Source: Chrysomallon squamiferum (lineage: Eukaryota; Mollusca; Gastropoda; Neomphalida; Peltospiridae). From it: 62,000 nt of DNA. Below are positions 1 to 12,620 of the stretch, piece by piece. The notes below the pieces were generated by a model. That model did not search any database. It saw only the letters and a list, made by a program, of their open reading frames with translations, and was not told where the DNA came from. The position numbers were made by a program, and so were the translations under genes. Within the stretch, counting starts at the first letter, position 1, and each line of letters begins with the position of its first letter. Location of the stretch: assembly GCA_012295275.1 (NCBI GenBank), contig CM022672.1:4796443-4858442 (forward strand), given 5' to 3'.

Positions 1-84
1 ATAAAATAAAATAAAATAAAATAAAATAATAAATAAAATAAAATAAATTAAATTAAATTATAAAAAATAAAATAAAATAAAAAC
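1..84. repeat. (TAAAA)n microsatellite at the window edge
   Basis: Near-perfect pentanucleotide TAAAA repeats with a few slips. The following 85-650 is AT-rich and holds nothing I can call. Confidence 0.9.
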
Positions 85-727
85 AAAGTTAACTAGATAA
101 AGAGAAAGATTATCAGATGCTGTTAATCTGAAAATTATAATCCTAAATGTTTCTATTACACCATGATAAAATTTACTTTTGTTAGTCTAATGATTTCAAA
201 ATCATACTTGCTCGTTGAATATTGTTATGCATTTCTTTATTCATTCTAAACTTTTGTTGCTGATCGTGAACAGGGAAAACTAAACGCCTTTATTACTTCT
301 TGACGCGACTGTTATTTAGCATGAATACAATAATTAATATCTCATACAGCAGTATGAAAAAAAGATTTAAAAAAAAAAAGAAAAGCATAGAAAAGAAAAA
401 TTTGCAGTGAAGTGCATAATTTAAAGAAATAAAGACACCGCAAACATTTCATACTTTATCTAATCTATATGACAATGACTTTTATTAAAAATTGAAAATG
501 GTAGTCACTGATTTTTATAGTCATTGAAATCAGACGTCTTCTTTTAATTTATATATTTTTTCGAACAAATGTGATTTGTCATTCATTTTAGTTCATTTTT
601 TTATTTAGCATGTAATTTAGTCTCTGTGTTGAGGGGCTCATCTGTAACTGACGTGCACCAGATGTCGAAGTAGTCAACCCTCCCCTGTACATTCAAACAC
701 GTTTGTCTGAATGCCAGTGCATTTAAC

Positions 728-803
<76 letters not shown>
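728..803. repeat. (AAT)n microsatellite
   Basis: About 25 AAT units, decaying into AAAT units and A-rich sequence up to about 850. It lies 3' of the T-box exon at 1140-1407. Confidence 0.95.
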
Positions 804-811
<8 letters not shown>

Positions 812-924
812 AATAAAAAATAAAATATTAAAAAAAATAAAATAAATGACAATAAAATTAAAGACAAACGAAAATAGACAAACAGAGAAACAGAAGCCAG
901 ACAATTAGAAAAAAAACAAAGAGA

Positions 925-1101
925 CAAATTGACAGACAGACAAATAGACAGACAGACAAATTGACAGACAGACAAATAGACAGACAGACAAATAGACAGA
1001 CAGACAAATTGACAGACAGACAAATAGACAGACAGACAAATTGACAGACAGACAAATAGACAGACAGACAAATTGACAGACAGACAAATAGACAGACGGA
1101 C
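925..1101. repeat. 16-bp minisatellite AAAT(T/A)GACAGACAGAC
   Basis: About eleven tandem copies of a 16-base unit. Copies differ mainly at one base (T or A) and mostly alternate, giving a 32-base higher-order unit. It begins only 38 bases past the donor of the T-box exon, so it sits at the start of that intron. The long minus-strand frames rich in Leu, Ser, Val and Cys across it are artefacts of the repeat. Confidence 0.93.
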
Positions 1102-1139
1102 ATGACAGCTAGTAAAAAAAAAAAGGCAAATATATTTAC

Positions 1140-2680
1140 ATTTTCTTCTTTGCAGTCCTTGTTATTGGTGAGTTTTATTTTGGCAAAAGATATTTGTTTT
1201 TGTTCCCAGAATCTGCCAGTGTTAGGTGAGTCTGGATGAACGTAACGAAGGTTTGCAGGCTCTGTTTTTGACAAAGTAATTGGAAGCCATTTGTTATTAA
1301 CAAACTTGAATCGTCTGCCGTCCGCTTGGGAAATCTCCAGAATGACGTCATACGCTACATCCAAGTCGAGGCCTCGGACGGAAACAACAACATGGGGAAA
1401 CATACGCCTGCAAACGAAAAAGAAAACAGTTGTATACATGTGAATTAATACATTTTTCTGTCTTTTTCTTTTTCTTGGCAATAAAACGATTTCAGACAGC
1501 GATTATTAGCTGTCAGATTTTCTTGTGGAAACGAAGAACATGACTTACCAACAGATATATATGTCCAGGGCCTCCCAGAGAAATTTTGCAAGTCAGTACA
1601 AGATCTCTTAGTGGCCTCGATGAGGCAAAGATTTATTTCTCTAAATACTAATAAAAAGAAGTAAGGTGGTGTGATAAGTGTAGTGATGTTTGTGTATGTG
1701 AATGTCAGTGTATGTCGGGCTGAGGGTAGTAGAGAGTGATTGTTTTCGAGGGGGGATGGATGTTGCATTGCTGCTGTGGGGCCCTTTTTAGCTCTTGAGC
1801 CCCAGAACAAAGTGCCGGCAGGACCCCAACTCTCTCACAGGCCCTGGGTATGTGAAAAAAAAGCCAAAAAAAAAAAAAATAAACCCAATAACTTTGAAAG
1901 CCTCCAAAACAAAAACAAATTCTGCATCACTGGAAAGAGTATGGAGAAAAGAATAAAGCGATACCATATTTATGATGCTAACTTGAAAAATAACGGCGTT
2001 ATGGTGATTATTTGTTCCGAAAAGTAGGCTGATTTTCCCTAATTTGTGTTTGTTTTTTTTTTTTTTTTTTTGTTTTTTTTTTTTTTTAGCTTTATTGTAC
2101 TAATAGTGTAATGTAATTTCATTTTGTTCTAATATCTCCCTTCAAAAGAAAGATAATTTTATCAAATCTTGAAGATGTCGAGTTTATTATATGAGGTTAA
2201 AGGAGTACATTAGCTAAAGATATAGCTAATTAATTCGTTTTTCTTATATATACAGATATTAACATGATCAAAGCAATCTTAATATTATTAATTAGCACAT
2301 TCTTTTTATTATTGCTTGACTTGTTGACTACTTTATTTTCGTTCTAGTTGGTGGTTTCACTTATTCTCCATTTACGCATATGTATTAATATATTATACAT
2401 TTAGATGATATAACAAAAATTAAACTTTCTTGAAAATAAAATCAGTATTATTTTGCATAAATTTCATATATATGCGTGGATATGGGTGTGAATGTGGGTG
2501 TGTGGGGGGTGTAAAACGTGATTATGAAAATAACAAAAAATTAAGCCTTAACGTACAAAAATTGGCGAACTAACTGGGCATTAACATTTGGAAGAATTCA
2601 TTAACGTCCATCCAAAAACGCTATATGTATAAAACTTGTGTCTGCAATTAATTCATTAATTCATAAATTCATACATTCAT

Positions 2681-2723
<43 letters not shown>

Positions 2724-3163
2724 TTGATTGATTTATTTATTGATTTATTGATTTATTTATTGATTGATTTATTTATTGATTTATTTACAGTTGTTGTTGT
2801 TTTACAGTTTCAGATCAGCACATTTGCACCTCAGACTCACCTTCCATTTCTGTTGATGATCATTTCTGTTCCCAGAGAGCTGAACGACGACCACAAGTCC
2901 GCGCTGTGGAACTTGAGCTCCACTCCGTCTGACACGATCACGTCGGAGCTGTGCACGTTGCAGTTGTCGTCCTTCTCTTCCACGACGGTCGACGACAGGG
3001 ATCGCGGCAGCAGCAGAATGGGAAGAGCGGGTTTCCTGTTCCCAGTGTGTTTGATGACACTGCACTCCTTCCAGTATCTCCTGAAGTCGTCGTGTACGTT
3101 GTTGGCGATGTTTCTGTCCAAGGTAATCAGTTCATTTTTGACTATCGACAAGTCCAGCGCTTC
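1140..3163 (-). CDS. T-box transcription factor, N-terminal half of the T-box (partial gene)
   Basis: Two exons on the minus strand join in phase. Exon 2841-3163 (acceptor CAG, phase 0) ends in VELKFHSADLWSSF..LGTEMIINRNG plus two bases. Exon 1140-1407 supplies the missing base and continues RMFPHVVVSVRGLD..., then YVHPDSPNTGRFW and ISFAKIKLTNN, with a GTAAAT donor. GTEMI, GRRMFP, HPDSP-TG and KLTNN are the diagnostic T-box signatures, and the intron between NG and RMFP lies at a site often used in T-box genes. T-box proteins bind DNA in the nucleus and control developmental transcription. The C-terminal half of the domain should lie beyond base 1. The NTG...QISF-K-KLTNN stretch recalls the Tbr/Eomes group, but the usual Met after HW/FW is Glu here, so the subfamily is left open. 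About 75 residues precede the domain in the first exon. The true start codon was not found. Confidence 0.9.
2681..2788. repeat. (TTTA)n / TTGATTTA repeat
   Basis: Pure TTTA units that change into an alternating TTGA/TTTA pattern. It lies in the T-box intron (1408-2840), just 3' of the donor of the first T-box exon. Confidence 0.9.
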
Positions 3164-3738
3164 CTGTGGTGGATAACAATTTTAATAATGATGATGATGA
3201 TGATGATAATAATAATCAAAAAAATTCAAAAACAACACAATCACTACCAAAAAAAAAAAAAAAAAAATACATAATAAAAAATAATTAATTAATTAATTAA
3301 TAGAAATAATAATATCAGTATCACTTGCAAATACAATACAGGCCTTTAAAACCATTTTTATTTCTTTGTTTTATTGTTATAAATCAATTATCTCTCTCTC
3401 TGTCTGTCTGTCTTTTTGTCTATGTAGCTGTGTATTTTTCTTGTCTGTCGAAATAAATAAATACATACAAATATCCATACAGATACATATTAGTATGCAG
3501 CTTTCGGGCGCATACACTCACATACTTACATACATATGTGCGTACATATAACGGAGCTAGTGAAATTAAACAGTGTATTATAACAAAGATATAAAATATA
3601 CATTATACAGTAAGACTATTAAAAGATAGATGTTACTATTCATCGTAACAGCTCGTCAAATACATTTGAAACATTTTCGAACGACAGGATTCGTTTAAAC
3701 TTGTCTACGAAGAGATAAAAATCAAATGTCTTTTTTAC

Positions 3739-3900
3739 CTCTTGAACGTGCAACATGATCGAAATCGTTGAAAGGAATCCAAGTACGAGACAGAACAAGG
3801 TGATCTGCCGCTGCTGCTGTTGGTGTTGGTGTTGGCTAAGACTAATGGCTGGCTGCCAGGGACAGGTGTGACACACCGTGTTCTCGGCAGTGTCGTTAAA
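3739..3900 (-). CDS. Candidate upstream exon of the T-box gene (uncertain)
   Basis: An interval flanked by an acceptor (TATTACAG before TTTAACG) and a donor (CAAGAG/GTAAAA) is open in phase 0 on the minus strand. It would join the 2841-3163 exon without breaking frame. The predicted peptide begins FNDTAENTVCHTCPW, has a His/Gln stretch, then a hydrophobic run LFCLVLGFLSTISI. That hydrophobic run is unusual for the N-terminus of a transcription factor. A second frame across the same interval is also open but is out of phase with the next exon. It may be a real exon, an exon of something else, or chance. Confidence 0.22.
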
Positions 3901-4033
3901 CTGTAATACACTTCAGCCAATCCAACTGCTAGCTGAACTAATGAAAAAAAAAGAGGAAGTCAAAATGAAAAAAAAAGAAGAAAAACACTTTTACTAAATC
4001 TGTGTGTGGTCGAGTATGTTACCCAGGTAATTG

Positions 4034-4137
<104 letters not shown>

Positions 4138-5268
4138 ATATAGAGACATGTATACAATATTAATAATAATAATGATGAGAATAATAATAATAATATTAAC
4201 AACAACAACAAAATAAAAACAAGCTATGGTGGCCGCTGTGTTGGAAGACTAGGAACAAAACCGTGTTTATATTCTTCTTCAAACATTACAAGTGCATTTC
4301 AGGACTGTCGTATTATGAGCAATGGAAGTTCAGTTCATGGTTGTTAAGTGTGTCATAGCAGAGATACATTTATTAACAGCACAGATCCAGAAATATTATT
4401 TCATATCCACCGGCCAGTTTTCCAAATTTATAACAGCTATAAATCCTGCCAATAAAACTGGTGTATTATTGTTTTTCAATGAACACGTATTTTTAAGGCT
4501 ATTCTTACAGATTTAATGGTTTGTTTGTGAAAAGGGAAGAGATATTCTATTTTGATAAATTCAAAGTGCTATAAGCCGAGTCTCTCGCACAGAAGAACTC
4601 AGTTTACTCTGAGACATGAAATAAAAGGAGACGGTTATTCTTACAAACATACCCCTGCTCCAAATATACTGTATGATATAATACTTCACTATATTTACTT
4701 CACTTCACCACTTGTTGATAATGAAACTGTCCACTATTTTGCAATTTCTAGATCACAGAATACCAGAATCAGGACGTTCATTACATGCAAAGTGAAATTC
4801 GGCGCGATATAGACTCGTATAGGACAAACTGTAACATTAACAGTTTTATAGCCAACTGTCAAGAAATCTTTATCAGCAGGAAACAAATTAAAATGAGACG
4901 ATCCTTAAATAAATACATTAGTTACAGTGTTAACCAAGAATACTTTTTCTAATAACTGAATTTTTTTTAAAGAATACTTTAGGTCGAGTATTACTCCGAA
5001 ATTGTGGTATTGCTAATTAGCTAAAAACTGTAGCATGCATCAAAATGTTTTCACCAGAATGCTACACCATAAAAAGATACTTAGAAAAATACACAAACAG
5101 AAGTTTCATGCAATAACTAATTCATAAGATATTGTCAGTATTAGATTTCGATGGCAGCCATTTCAGGTCGCTCTAGTTAATTAGTGATAGTAATTTGGTA
5201 CTACTGCTGGTGCTAAATAATTCCTAGCATGATAGCTAAGCTAAATTTCAGTTTAAACTTTCTAAATA

Positions 5269-5724
5269 CAGTGGTACCTTGACTTACGAGTTTAATTTGC
5301 TCCGTGATCGAGCTCGTAACTCAATTTGCTCGTATATCAGATCAGTCTTCCCAAATGAAATTAATTGATATACTATTAATCCGTTCCAGCCCCCCAAAAA
5401 CCACCCCAGTTTTTTGTAACGTGTTTTTAAATAAGAAAAATGTGTGTATAAATGAAAAATATTGTATAAAAACAAAATAAAAGTGTATGTAAAGAACTAA
5501 ATTGGTTTTGTAAAGTGTACAGGGTTAGGGTTTCTCCATCTTCTCATGGACAGAGATCCACAGCTTAGAAATTATTTAAAACCCTTTGCCTGGAGATACT
5601 GTGTATCTGAAGCTCGCTCGTAACTCGGATTTTGGCTCGCAACTCAAAGCAATAACTCGACAAGGCGGCAGCTCGTAACTCGATAAATTCGTAAGTTGAG
5701 CACTCGTATCTCGAGGTATCACTG
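5269..5724. mobile_element. Non-autonomous TIR transposon (Tc1/mariner/pogo type), copy 1
   Basis: The element begins CAGTGGTACCTTGACTTACG and ends with GAGATACGAGTGCTC in inverted orientation and GGTATCACTG. The ends therefore form an imperfect terminal inverted repeat of about 25 bases. TA dinucleotides flank both ends (5267-5268 and 5725-5726), as expected for a TA target duplication. The interior repeats CTCGTAACTC-type subterminal motifs and encodes no transposase. A second, shorter copy lies at 52516-52724. CAG ends with TA duplications are typical of the Tc1/mariner/pogo superfamily; the exact family is an inference. Confidence 0.8.
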
Positions 5725-5943
5725 TACTCGGAATTCTATGACAAATATGGTTTAATACTGACCTAATTTGATAACGTTCCTGAAGATTTCTAATCAAAAT
5801 GATGTCACTCATGAAAGAAATATTTAGGGTCAATTGGTCCATGGCTTATTATTTATAAATGTAAATCACAAAATATGTGTTTTTCTCTCACCTCTGTTTA
5901 GCAGTATTTATTATTATAATAGCACAGTCTGGGAATACTACAG

Positions 5944-5996
5944 GCTGTAAAATATTCCTAGGACGATGCAGAGGACAATCACAGAAGTTTATCCGG
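5944..5996 (+). other. Isolated exon-like interval
   Basis: A 53-base interval with an acceptor (ACTACAG) and a strong donor (CGG/GTGAGT). The open frame reads CKIFLGRCRGQSQKFIR and stays open upstream through a hydrophobic FIIIIAQSGNTT stretch, but there is no ATG. No partner exon was found, so it may be chance. Confidence 0.18.
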
Positions 5997-6045
5997 GTGA
6001 GTAAGAATATGGTTAGTGCTCACCATGATAAATATTTTTGTTTTA

Positions 6046-6071
6046 TTCACACACATATACACACACACAGA

Positions 6072-6143
<72 letters not shown>
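6046..6143. repeat. (CA)n microsatellite
   Basis: CA dinucleotides with a few AG and AT interruptions near the 5' end. The stretch 6150-7150 around it holds only a (CAA)n run at about 6714-6750 and A/T tracts. Confidence 0.95.
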
Positions 6144-6148
<5 letters not shown>

Positions 6149-6710
6149 ATACATATATATCCTGGTAGGAGACACTTTTTACAAATACGATGCATCTCAG
6201 ATGAATAAAAAATACAAAAGTAAACTTGTAGGATGAAACTATAAAGAAACTCTCAGGTCCAGTATGAGACTAGATACCATACTGGATACTAGATAATATA
6301 CTGATCTTGTAATAAATGGAAAATTTGTAATTTCAGAATTAATAATAAAATAAATGTTGTACGAATTTATTAAAATGCAATCACCGCAAGTTTTATCTTA
6401 AAAGTGGTCAGAACCTCAATTGTGCGCGTGTAGTTTCAAAACCGGGTTATCTCATGTTATCAAAAGATGATGATGTGCTAGAAGTTTGCTATAAACATAC
6501 AATTTGAACATTACAAAACAGAAATATACTTTGATGTTCACGTACACCTAGCACTTATGATTACAAATAATATTAATTATTGTTAACACTGAAATATTTT
6601 CCTCCAACAAATACCGTATAATGCAGTGTTTAATTTCAGATATCAGCGCCCACATATCCGTAAAACTACAAAACCCCATCGCACACGTCTTTATCATTGT
6701 GAGATTCTGA

Positions 6711-6749
<39 letters not shown>

Positions 6750-7150
6750 AACCCACACAAAAACCACGCGTCGTGATGATGATGTAAGCAAATTCTTCCA
6801 AGGGATTACACGCTGATGCAAACATATCTGCTGACAAAGAATCTTTTTGACTCACAAGTCAGTTTATAGGTAACAAATGTATAATAATCATCGAGCAAAA
6901 TGGTGATGTTTAAAATCACTTCAGATTATAGATGTCGTTCAGCGCTGTCACGTTAAATCAGAGCACGTTTATTTTCTAATAGCCACAAAACCAAATCAAC
7001 ACTTTTTTTTTTAAATTTATTTTTGTATTTTTGTATTTTATTTTATTTTTGTATTTTTGTATTTTATTTTAATTTAATTTTATTTTGTTTTTGTAAAAAA
7101 AAATGATTTATCTACTTTAAAAAAAAAAAAAAAAAAATGATTTAATTATT

Positions 7151-7330
<180 letters not shown>

Positions 7331-7783
7331 TTTTTTTTGAAGGTTTACCAGTGTAAAAGCTAAACCACAAACCAGGCATAAATGTATATTTTAATCATGC
7401 TAATTTTCTACGTACGCCATTTAGCACCTGGTATAAGGCTTCCATATTCTCACTTCGTTAAGGACATTTACAACTCTGAGTGATATAATAGCTTTTCGCC
7501 AGTGTAACACGAAAGAAGCAAATATAAAGGGAGACTGTAACAACCTTTCTCAGTTCATGATGGGGTTTTTTCTTGAAGAGGGATTAGGTTTTTTTTTTGT
7601 TGGTTTTTTAAACAGAAACTAACTTTTGTTGCAGAAGCTTTATAATATAATAAAGTAGTATGCATATTATTATACATTTATATTTCTTTGTTATGTAATA
7701 ACTCACAGGTACATACATTTTCGAAAACATCGAATTTCGAAATAGAAAATGTATTGTGCACATCACAACTGAAAGTTTAAGCA

Positions 7784-7785
<2 letters not shown>

Positions 7786-7873
<88 letters not shown>

Positions 7874-7908
7874 TCTTCTTCTTCTTCTTCTTCTTCTTCT
7901 TCTTCTTC
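7786..7908. repeat. (CT)n followed by (CTT)n
   Basis: About 40 CT units that switch directly into about 14 CTT units. The Arg-Glu, Glu-only and Leu-Ser frames across it are repeat artefacts. Confidence 0.97.
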
Positions 7909-8010
7909 TGTTGTAAATACATCGTGATCCTCCTGGAACAGATTTTGGATCGGCCCCTGGGTACCAGTAATCGATAGAAAGGTGTTAACTACAACGTCTC
8001 GGTGAAAATA

Positions 8011-8112
8011 ATGGCGTTTCGTCACCACTTCAACGTCGACGTCTTTTCAAAGGATTTTCGTCACCGCCTTCGCAGTTTTTTTTCTCGCTATTGTCTGCCT
8101 GTTATCACCTGA
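8011..8112 (+). CDS. Small ORF in a locally CpG-rich patch (uncertain)
   Basis: A 33-codon open frame starts ATGGCG with A at -3 (AATAATGG). The product is basic and aromatic: MAFRHHFNVDVFSKDFRHRL at the start, ending CLPVIT and TGA. The patch 7940-8100 has many CpG sites (GTCGACGTC, TTCGTCACCGCC), unlike its surroundings. No splice partner or homolog was recognised. It may be a short coding exon, an uORF or chance. Confidence 0.2.
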   Translation: MAFRHHFNVDVFSKDFRHRLRSFFSRYCLPVIT

Positions 8113-8639
8113 GATAGGCGTCAAATCATTACCTCGAAGATGAGACAGGTAGAAATCACAGGTTTTCCATCAGAAAGCGAATATAGTAAAAATAGTATAG
8201 CAGGCAGAACAAAAGCGATATTTTTGAAAATAAAACCTAAATTAGAAATCAAATTTCTTTTGTGATCATTAGACATTTAAATGTATTACTACAGATACTT
8301 GAATTACATACAACATAATATATATATATATATATATATAATAAAAATATCAGTGACTGAAATGAAGATAATGAAAGAAAAGTGAGATTTTAAATGTACT
8401 TGGTTATTTATGCAAATGTAATTAGACAGACATAAGTCAAGTAATATGCTAAATATATACTTAAAAATCGGTATTGAAAATTTTTTTTTTCTTTAACTGT
8501 GAAACTTCACAAAAAGATCGATTTAAAGGCATGAGTATTCGGTTTACTGAGGTTTAATACTTAAGGAAAAAGGAAATTTATTTGTTTGTGATTATTATTA
8601 TCATTACTATTACTATTATTTATTTATTTATTTATTTAT

Positions 8640-9555
8640 TATATTTAAGGTAAGGTAAAATTGGTTCCACTACATTTTTATAAAGCTATGAGCACAAACC
8701 ACACACACACACAGACACTGGTAAGGCTGGTTTTAGTATTAAGTACATTTTATAAAGCTATGACTACATATAAATAGGCTGTTAAAATTTGTTATTATCG
8801 TCATATTTTATTAGTAGTAGTAAGGCTGGTTTAAGTACATCTTATAATGCAAAAACTGTAGATAAATTGAGTGCAAGCAATTAAAATCTTATATTATTAC
8901 AATGTTTCATTAGCAAAGATTGATTTCAGCATGTAGTTACTATAGAGCAATGTATTAATAAGGAATACTTATTTCTATAATTGTTTAAGATGTAATGCAA
9001 TGATTACATAGCAGAATGGTATATTTCTACGGATCGCCAGGGAAATTTTATTTTATCGTTTCTTTTTATTAACAAAAGTTTTCCACCAGCCAATTTTATA
9101 AAGCTACGACGACATATAAACAGGGTATTAAAATCTTATAGTATCGTCATATTTTATTATTGGTAAGGCTGGTTTCAGTGTGTCTTATAAAGTAATAGTT
9201 GTAAATAAATCGAGTATAGGCTATTAAAATCTTATATTATCATCATGTTTTATTAGCGAAGGTTGGTTTCAGCCCTTAGATATTACAGAGCAATGTATTA
9301 ATAAGGAATAATTATTTCTGTAATTATTTAAGATCTAATGTAACGATTCCGTAAGACAGGAATAGTAGTGTTCTACAAATCTTTATAGAGCAATGACAAC
9401 ACATACATTGCATAAAGGCTACTGAAATATCACCATCATACTTTATTATCAGCAAAGGTTGGTGCCAGCCCATTGTGTAAATCAGTGACTGTAGACGAAA
9501 TCTTAACATAAAGCAATGACTACATAGACTGTATATTAATGTTTCCTTATGCACA
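8640..9555. repeat. Degenerate tandem array, about 80-110-bp units with a ~330-bp higher-order period
   Basis: Recurring blocks are TTATAAAGCTATGACTACAT, GGCTATTAAAATCTTATATT, ATCATCATGTTTTATTAGC, and GGTTGGTTTCAGC. The long block around 8830-9030 (GAGCAATGTATTAATAAGGA and flanks) recurs at about 9170-9360. The copies are diverged and no coding potential is shared. The interval 9560-11880 beyond it is AT-rich with only A-runs and a compound CA/CT repeat. Confidence 0.8.
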
Positions 9556-11256
9556 GCAGGTACATTTTAAACCGTTACTCTTTGACTCTATATAGAATAA
9601 CAGTATTGACAGCAATTTTTGTTTTGTTTAAATCTACAAAGAATAAATATTTTGAATTATATAATAACAACAGGACTAATTTAGACTGTTAAGATTACAT
9701 CGCATGCATACAAACAACGAGAGAACATTTGAACTGTAAAAAAAAAAATAGAAACGTAAAAATCAAAATCAAATACAAATTGATAGGCTCTAGACATAGT
9801 AGACATATAGATAATAAATGGATATACTTATAAAGATAACTTATAAAGATATTACAGGTAACAAATAGATATACTTATAAAGATAGATGGGGATAGAAAG
9901 ACAGACCGATTACTTAGTTTTAATATTTTTGTAAAACATAGTGTTTTCTTTCTAAAACAAGCACATTATATAACGATAGATAGAAAGATATTAGCTTGTT
10001 TTAAACATAATGTACCATTTTTATTTCTAAAACAAAAGACAGCAGTTTATGACGAACAAACGAGGACAACAAACGCATTAAATAACAGGAGCATTAATGT
10101 TTTTTTCCTTCATTTGGTTTTTACACTAATCTGGGATAAATGTTATCATTATTACTTACCTATATGCATTTACATAATTATGTACATATAAATAATCATA
10201 ACGGGTCTATATTTTAATTATATTTTTGGTTATAAAATCGTATACGCTTGGTTCTGGACCGATCTAAGAGATAGGGTAAAAAAAAAAAAAAAAAAAAGAA
10301 AAGGATTTCTTTAAAAGATTCGTCACTTATTATTTTATCTTATTATTGCTCTCCGAATCTGACCAGCAATATCAACATTCAGTATAAAAAAAACGTTCTC
10401 GTACGTATTTGTAATACACATTTCGTCTAAAGTCAATCTTTGGAAATACTGTCCCTTTTTTCAAAAAATTGTCTTTGTTAACTTGACAGCACTGTTGTTT
10501 AGGTGGAACTGATGGTCTTTAAACAAATAATATTTATTTTATTTCCAAAGCAAAGGAAATGTTAAAGTTCGTATCACAGACGAAAATAAACAGTAGAATT
10601 AATTAGAAAATATGATAAACAGATCTATGATCATAACGATCTGGGGTTGGTTTTTTTTTTTTGGGGGGGGATATTTATTTGTTTTTGTTGTTGTTTTGTT
10701 CAAATATGGTCAAGATACAGATTAATGAATAACATAAAATAGGTCATATAAATGTCCTTCGAAAGAGTTTATTAATTTTGAGAAATAAATAACAGAACAA
10801 CAACAAATACTGATTCGTCTGTAACAGTTAAATGAAATTGTAATTAAATTATTCTTTATGTACACAAATACAAAATTTCCATTTTTAGCACATTAACGTT
10901 ACAAATTTTTCTTCACAAACACAAGCCTTTCAGAGAAGAAAACTACATTAAATTAATTATATAACTGTCATGTCTTTTCTAAAACAGATTATAAATTTCA
11001 AACACGATTCAGCCATTTCAATAATTTGAAAATAAAACTTACAGTTTGGAATTAATCAGGTTTACTGAGGACGATGTACGGCATTGATGACCTGTAACAG
11101 CGCTACGTTTTAAAATCAGCAGATACGCAACAAAAAAAATAAATAAATAAAATAAAATAAATAAATAAATAAATAAATAAAATAAATAAATGTTGTAACC
11201 ATGGCATATCAGTTTCTCGTTTTTATGAAGCTTGAATACGAAAATTAATGTTGTTC

Positions 11257-11259
<3 letters not shown>

Positions 11260-11294
<35 letters not shown>

Positions 11295-11296
11295 AC

Positions 11297-11331
<35 letters not shown>

Positions 11332-11368
11332 TTCTCTCACTCACACTTACTCTCTCTCTCTCTCTCTC
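11260..11368. repeat. Compound (CA)n(CT)n(CA)n(CT)n microsatellite
   Basis: Alternating CA and CT blocks. An (AAAT)n run lies just upstream at about 11133-11190. Confidence 0.95.
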
Positions 11369-11892
11369 AACTTGTATTTTCTCAACCCTGTTCGAATTTA
11401 AAAAACAAAATTTGACTGAGTTCATTTTGAAGATCCATTTAATATCATTTCCTCGTTTGCCTTATTTCTCAAAAATATTTTTACAATTGTTAAGTTCAAT
11501 TGATTGTATGGCTACAATTTTTATAAACATTTCATACAATACATATAATAACTGTTAAATATACATTTGTTATTTAAAAAATAATCAACTAAAATGTTAT
11601 TCTTGATTAAGAATAAAACAATTATTTATATTATCGGTAAACAGAAATTGCACTTCGATCTGTGTAAACAATTACTTGTTTTTCAGTTAAAAATCAATGG
11701 ACAAAACAAATTTCTGAATGTTATTTGACATGCAATTCGTCTTTGAGAAAAAATGATAAAATAACATTAGATCATATTTTAGTGAAAAATTAATCTGAAA
11801 ATAAATCACTATTATATTCATGATTAATCTATTTTTTAATTTTTTAAAATGTATATATATATTTTTTATTATTATTAATACCAGTGTACAAT

Positions 11893-12116
11893 AATTTGTT
11901 CACTAAATGAAACATTTCAGATATCACAACTGAAATACTGTTTATAAGAATATTTCCACACATTAAAATTAACATTTAATATAAAATTATAAAGTAAGTA
12001 AAAAAAATTGTTCACGAAATGAAACGTTTCAGATGTGAATCGTGAAATATTGTTTATAAAAATATTTCTCTACATCAAAATTAAAATTTGTTATAAAATA
12101 ATAAAGTAAATATAAA
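11893..12116. repeat. Tandem duplication, two ~112-bp copies
   Basis: Each copy has the order TTGTTCAC-AAATGAAAC, TTTCAGAT, GAAATA-TGTTTATAA, ATATTTC, ATTAAAAT and ATAAAGTAA. The second copy starts at about 12005. Divergence is roughly 15-20% by eye. No coding content. Confidence 0.8.
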
Positions 12117-12534
12117 ACTGAACCTGGATAAATAGTAAGACAAGATACAATTTGTTGGACAAAATGTTTAATATCTGCACAATTTCTAAATTCGTGACTT
12201 AATTTATTAATAATAGAATCTGGTTTAAACAGTAATTGTGTGAAAACAAAAATGGATATAACTTTGTGCTACACGATTTTATTAAATAACATATTCAGAT
12301 AGATTTCTCACTTTAGTCTAAGTAGTGGGCAAAATTAAAAATACACATATTAAGCATAGATATTACTTTATTTCTTTCTTATGGTCCCATTATACAATAA
12401 ATAAACAAATAAATAAATAATATAAACCTATAACAAAAACCGCAATTCAATGAAAATCAGATGTTTATATAATTTAATATTTTATTTGCTGCGATAGATC
12501 CGTAATTACAAAGATTCCATTGCACTTTTATTGA

Positions 12535-12535
<1 letters not shown>

Positions 12536-12593
<58 letters not shown>

Positions 12594-12620
12594 TATAAAT
12601 AAATAAATAAATAAATAAAA
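12536..12620. repeat. (AAT)n then (AAAT)n microsatellite
   Basis: About 17 AAT units followed by AAAT units. Confidence 0.95.

Noticed and set aside
674-1087. Several minus-strand frames rich in Ile or in Leu/Ser/Val/Cys
   Set aside because: They are translations of the AAT and GACA tandem repeats.
3735-3920. Alternative frame starting LAEVYYSLTTLPRT at the candidate T-box exon
   Set aside because: It has no ATG, and its phase does not fit the next exon.
7608-8028. Frames with Arg-Glu, Glu-only or Leu-Ser runs
   Set aside because: Products of the CT/CTT microsatellite. The flanking peptide QGPIQNLFQEDHDVF has no splice support.
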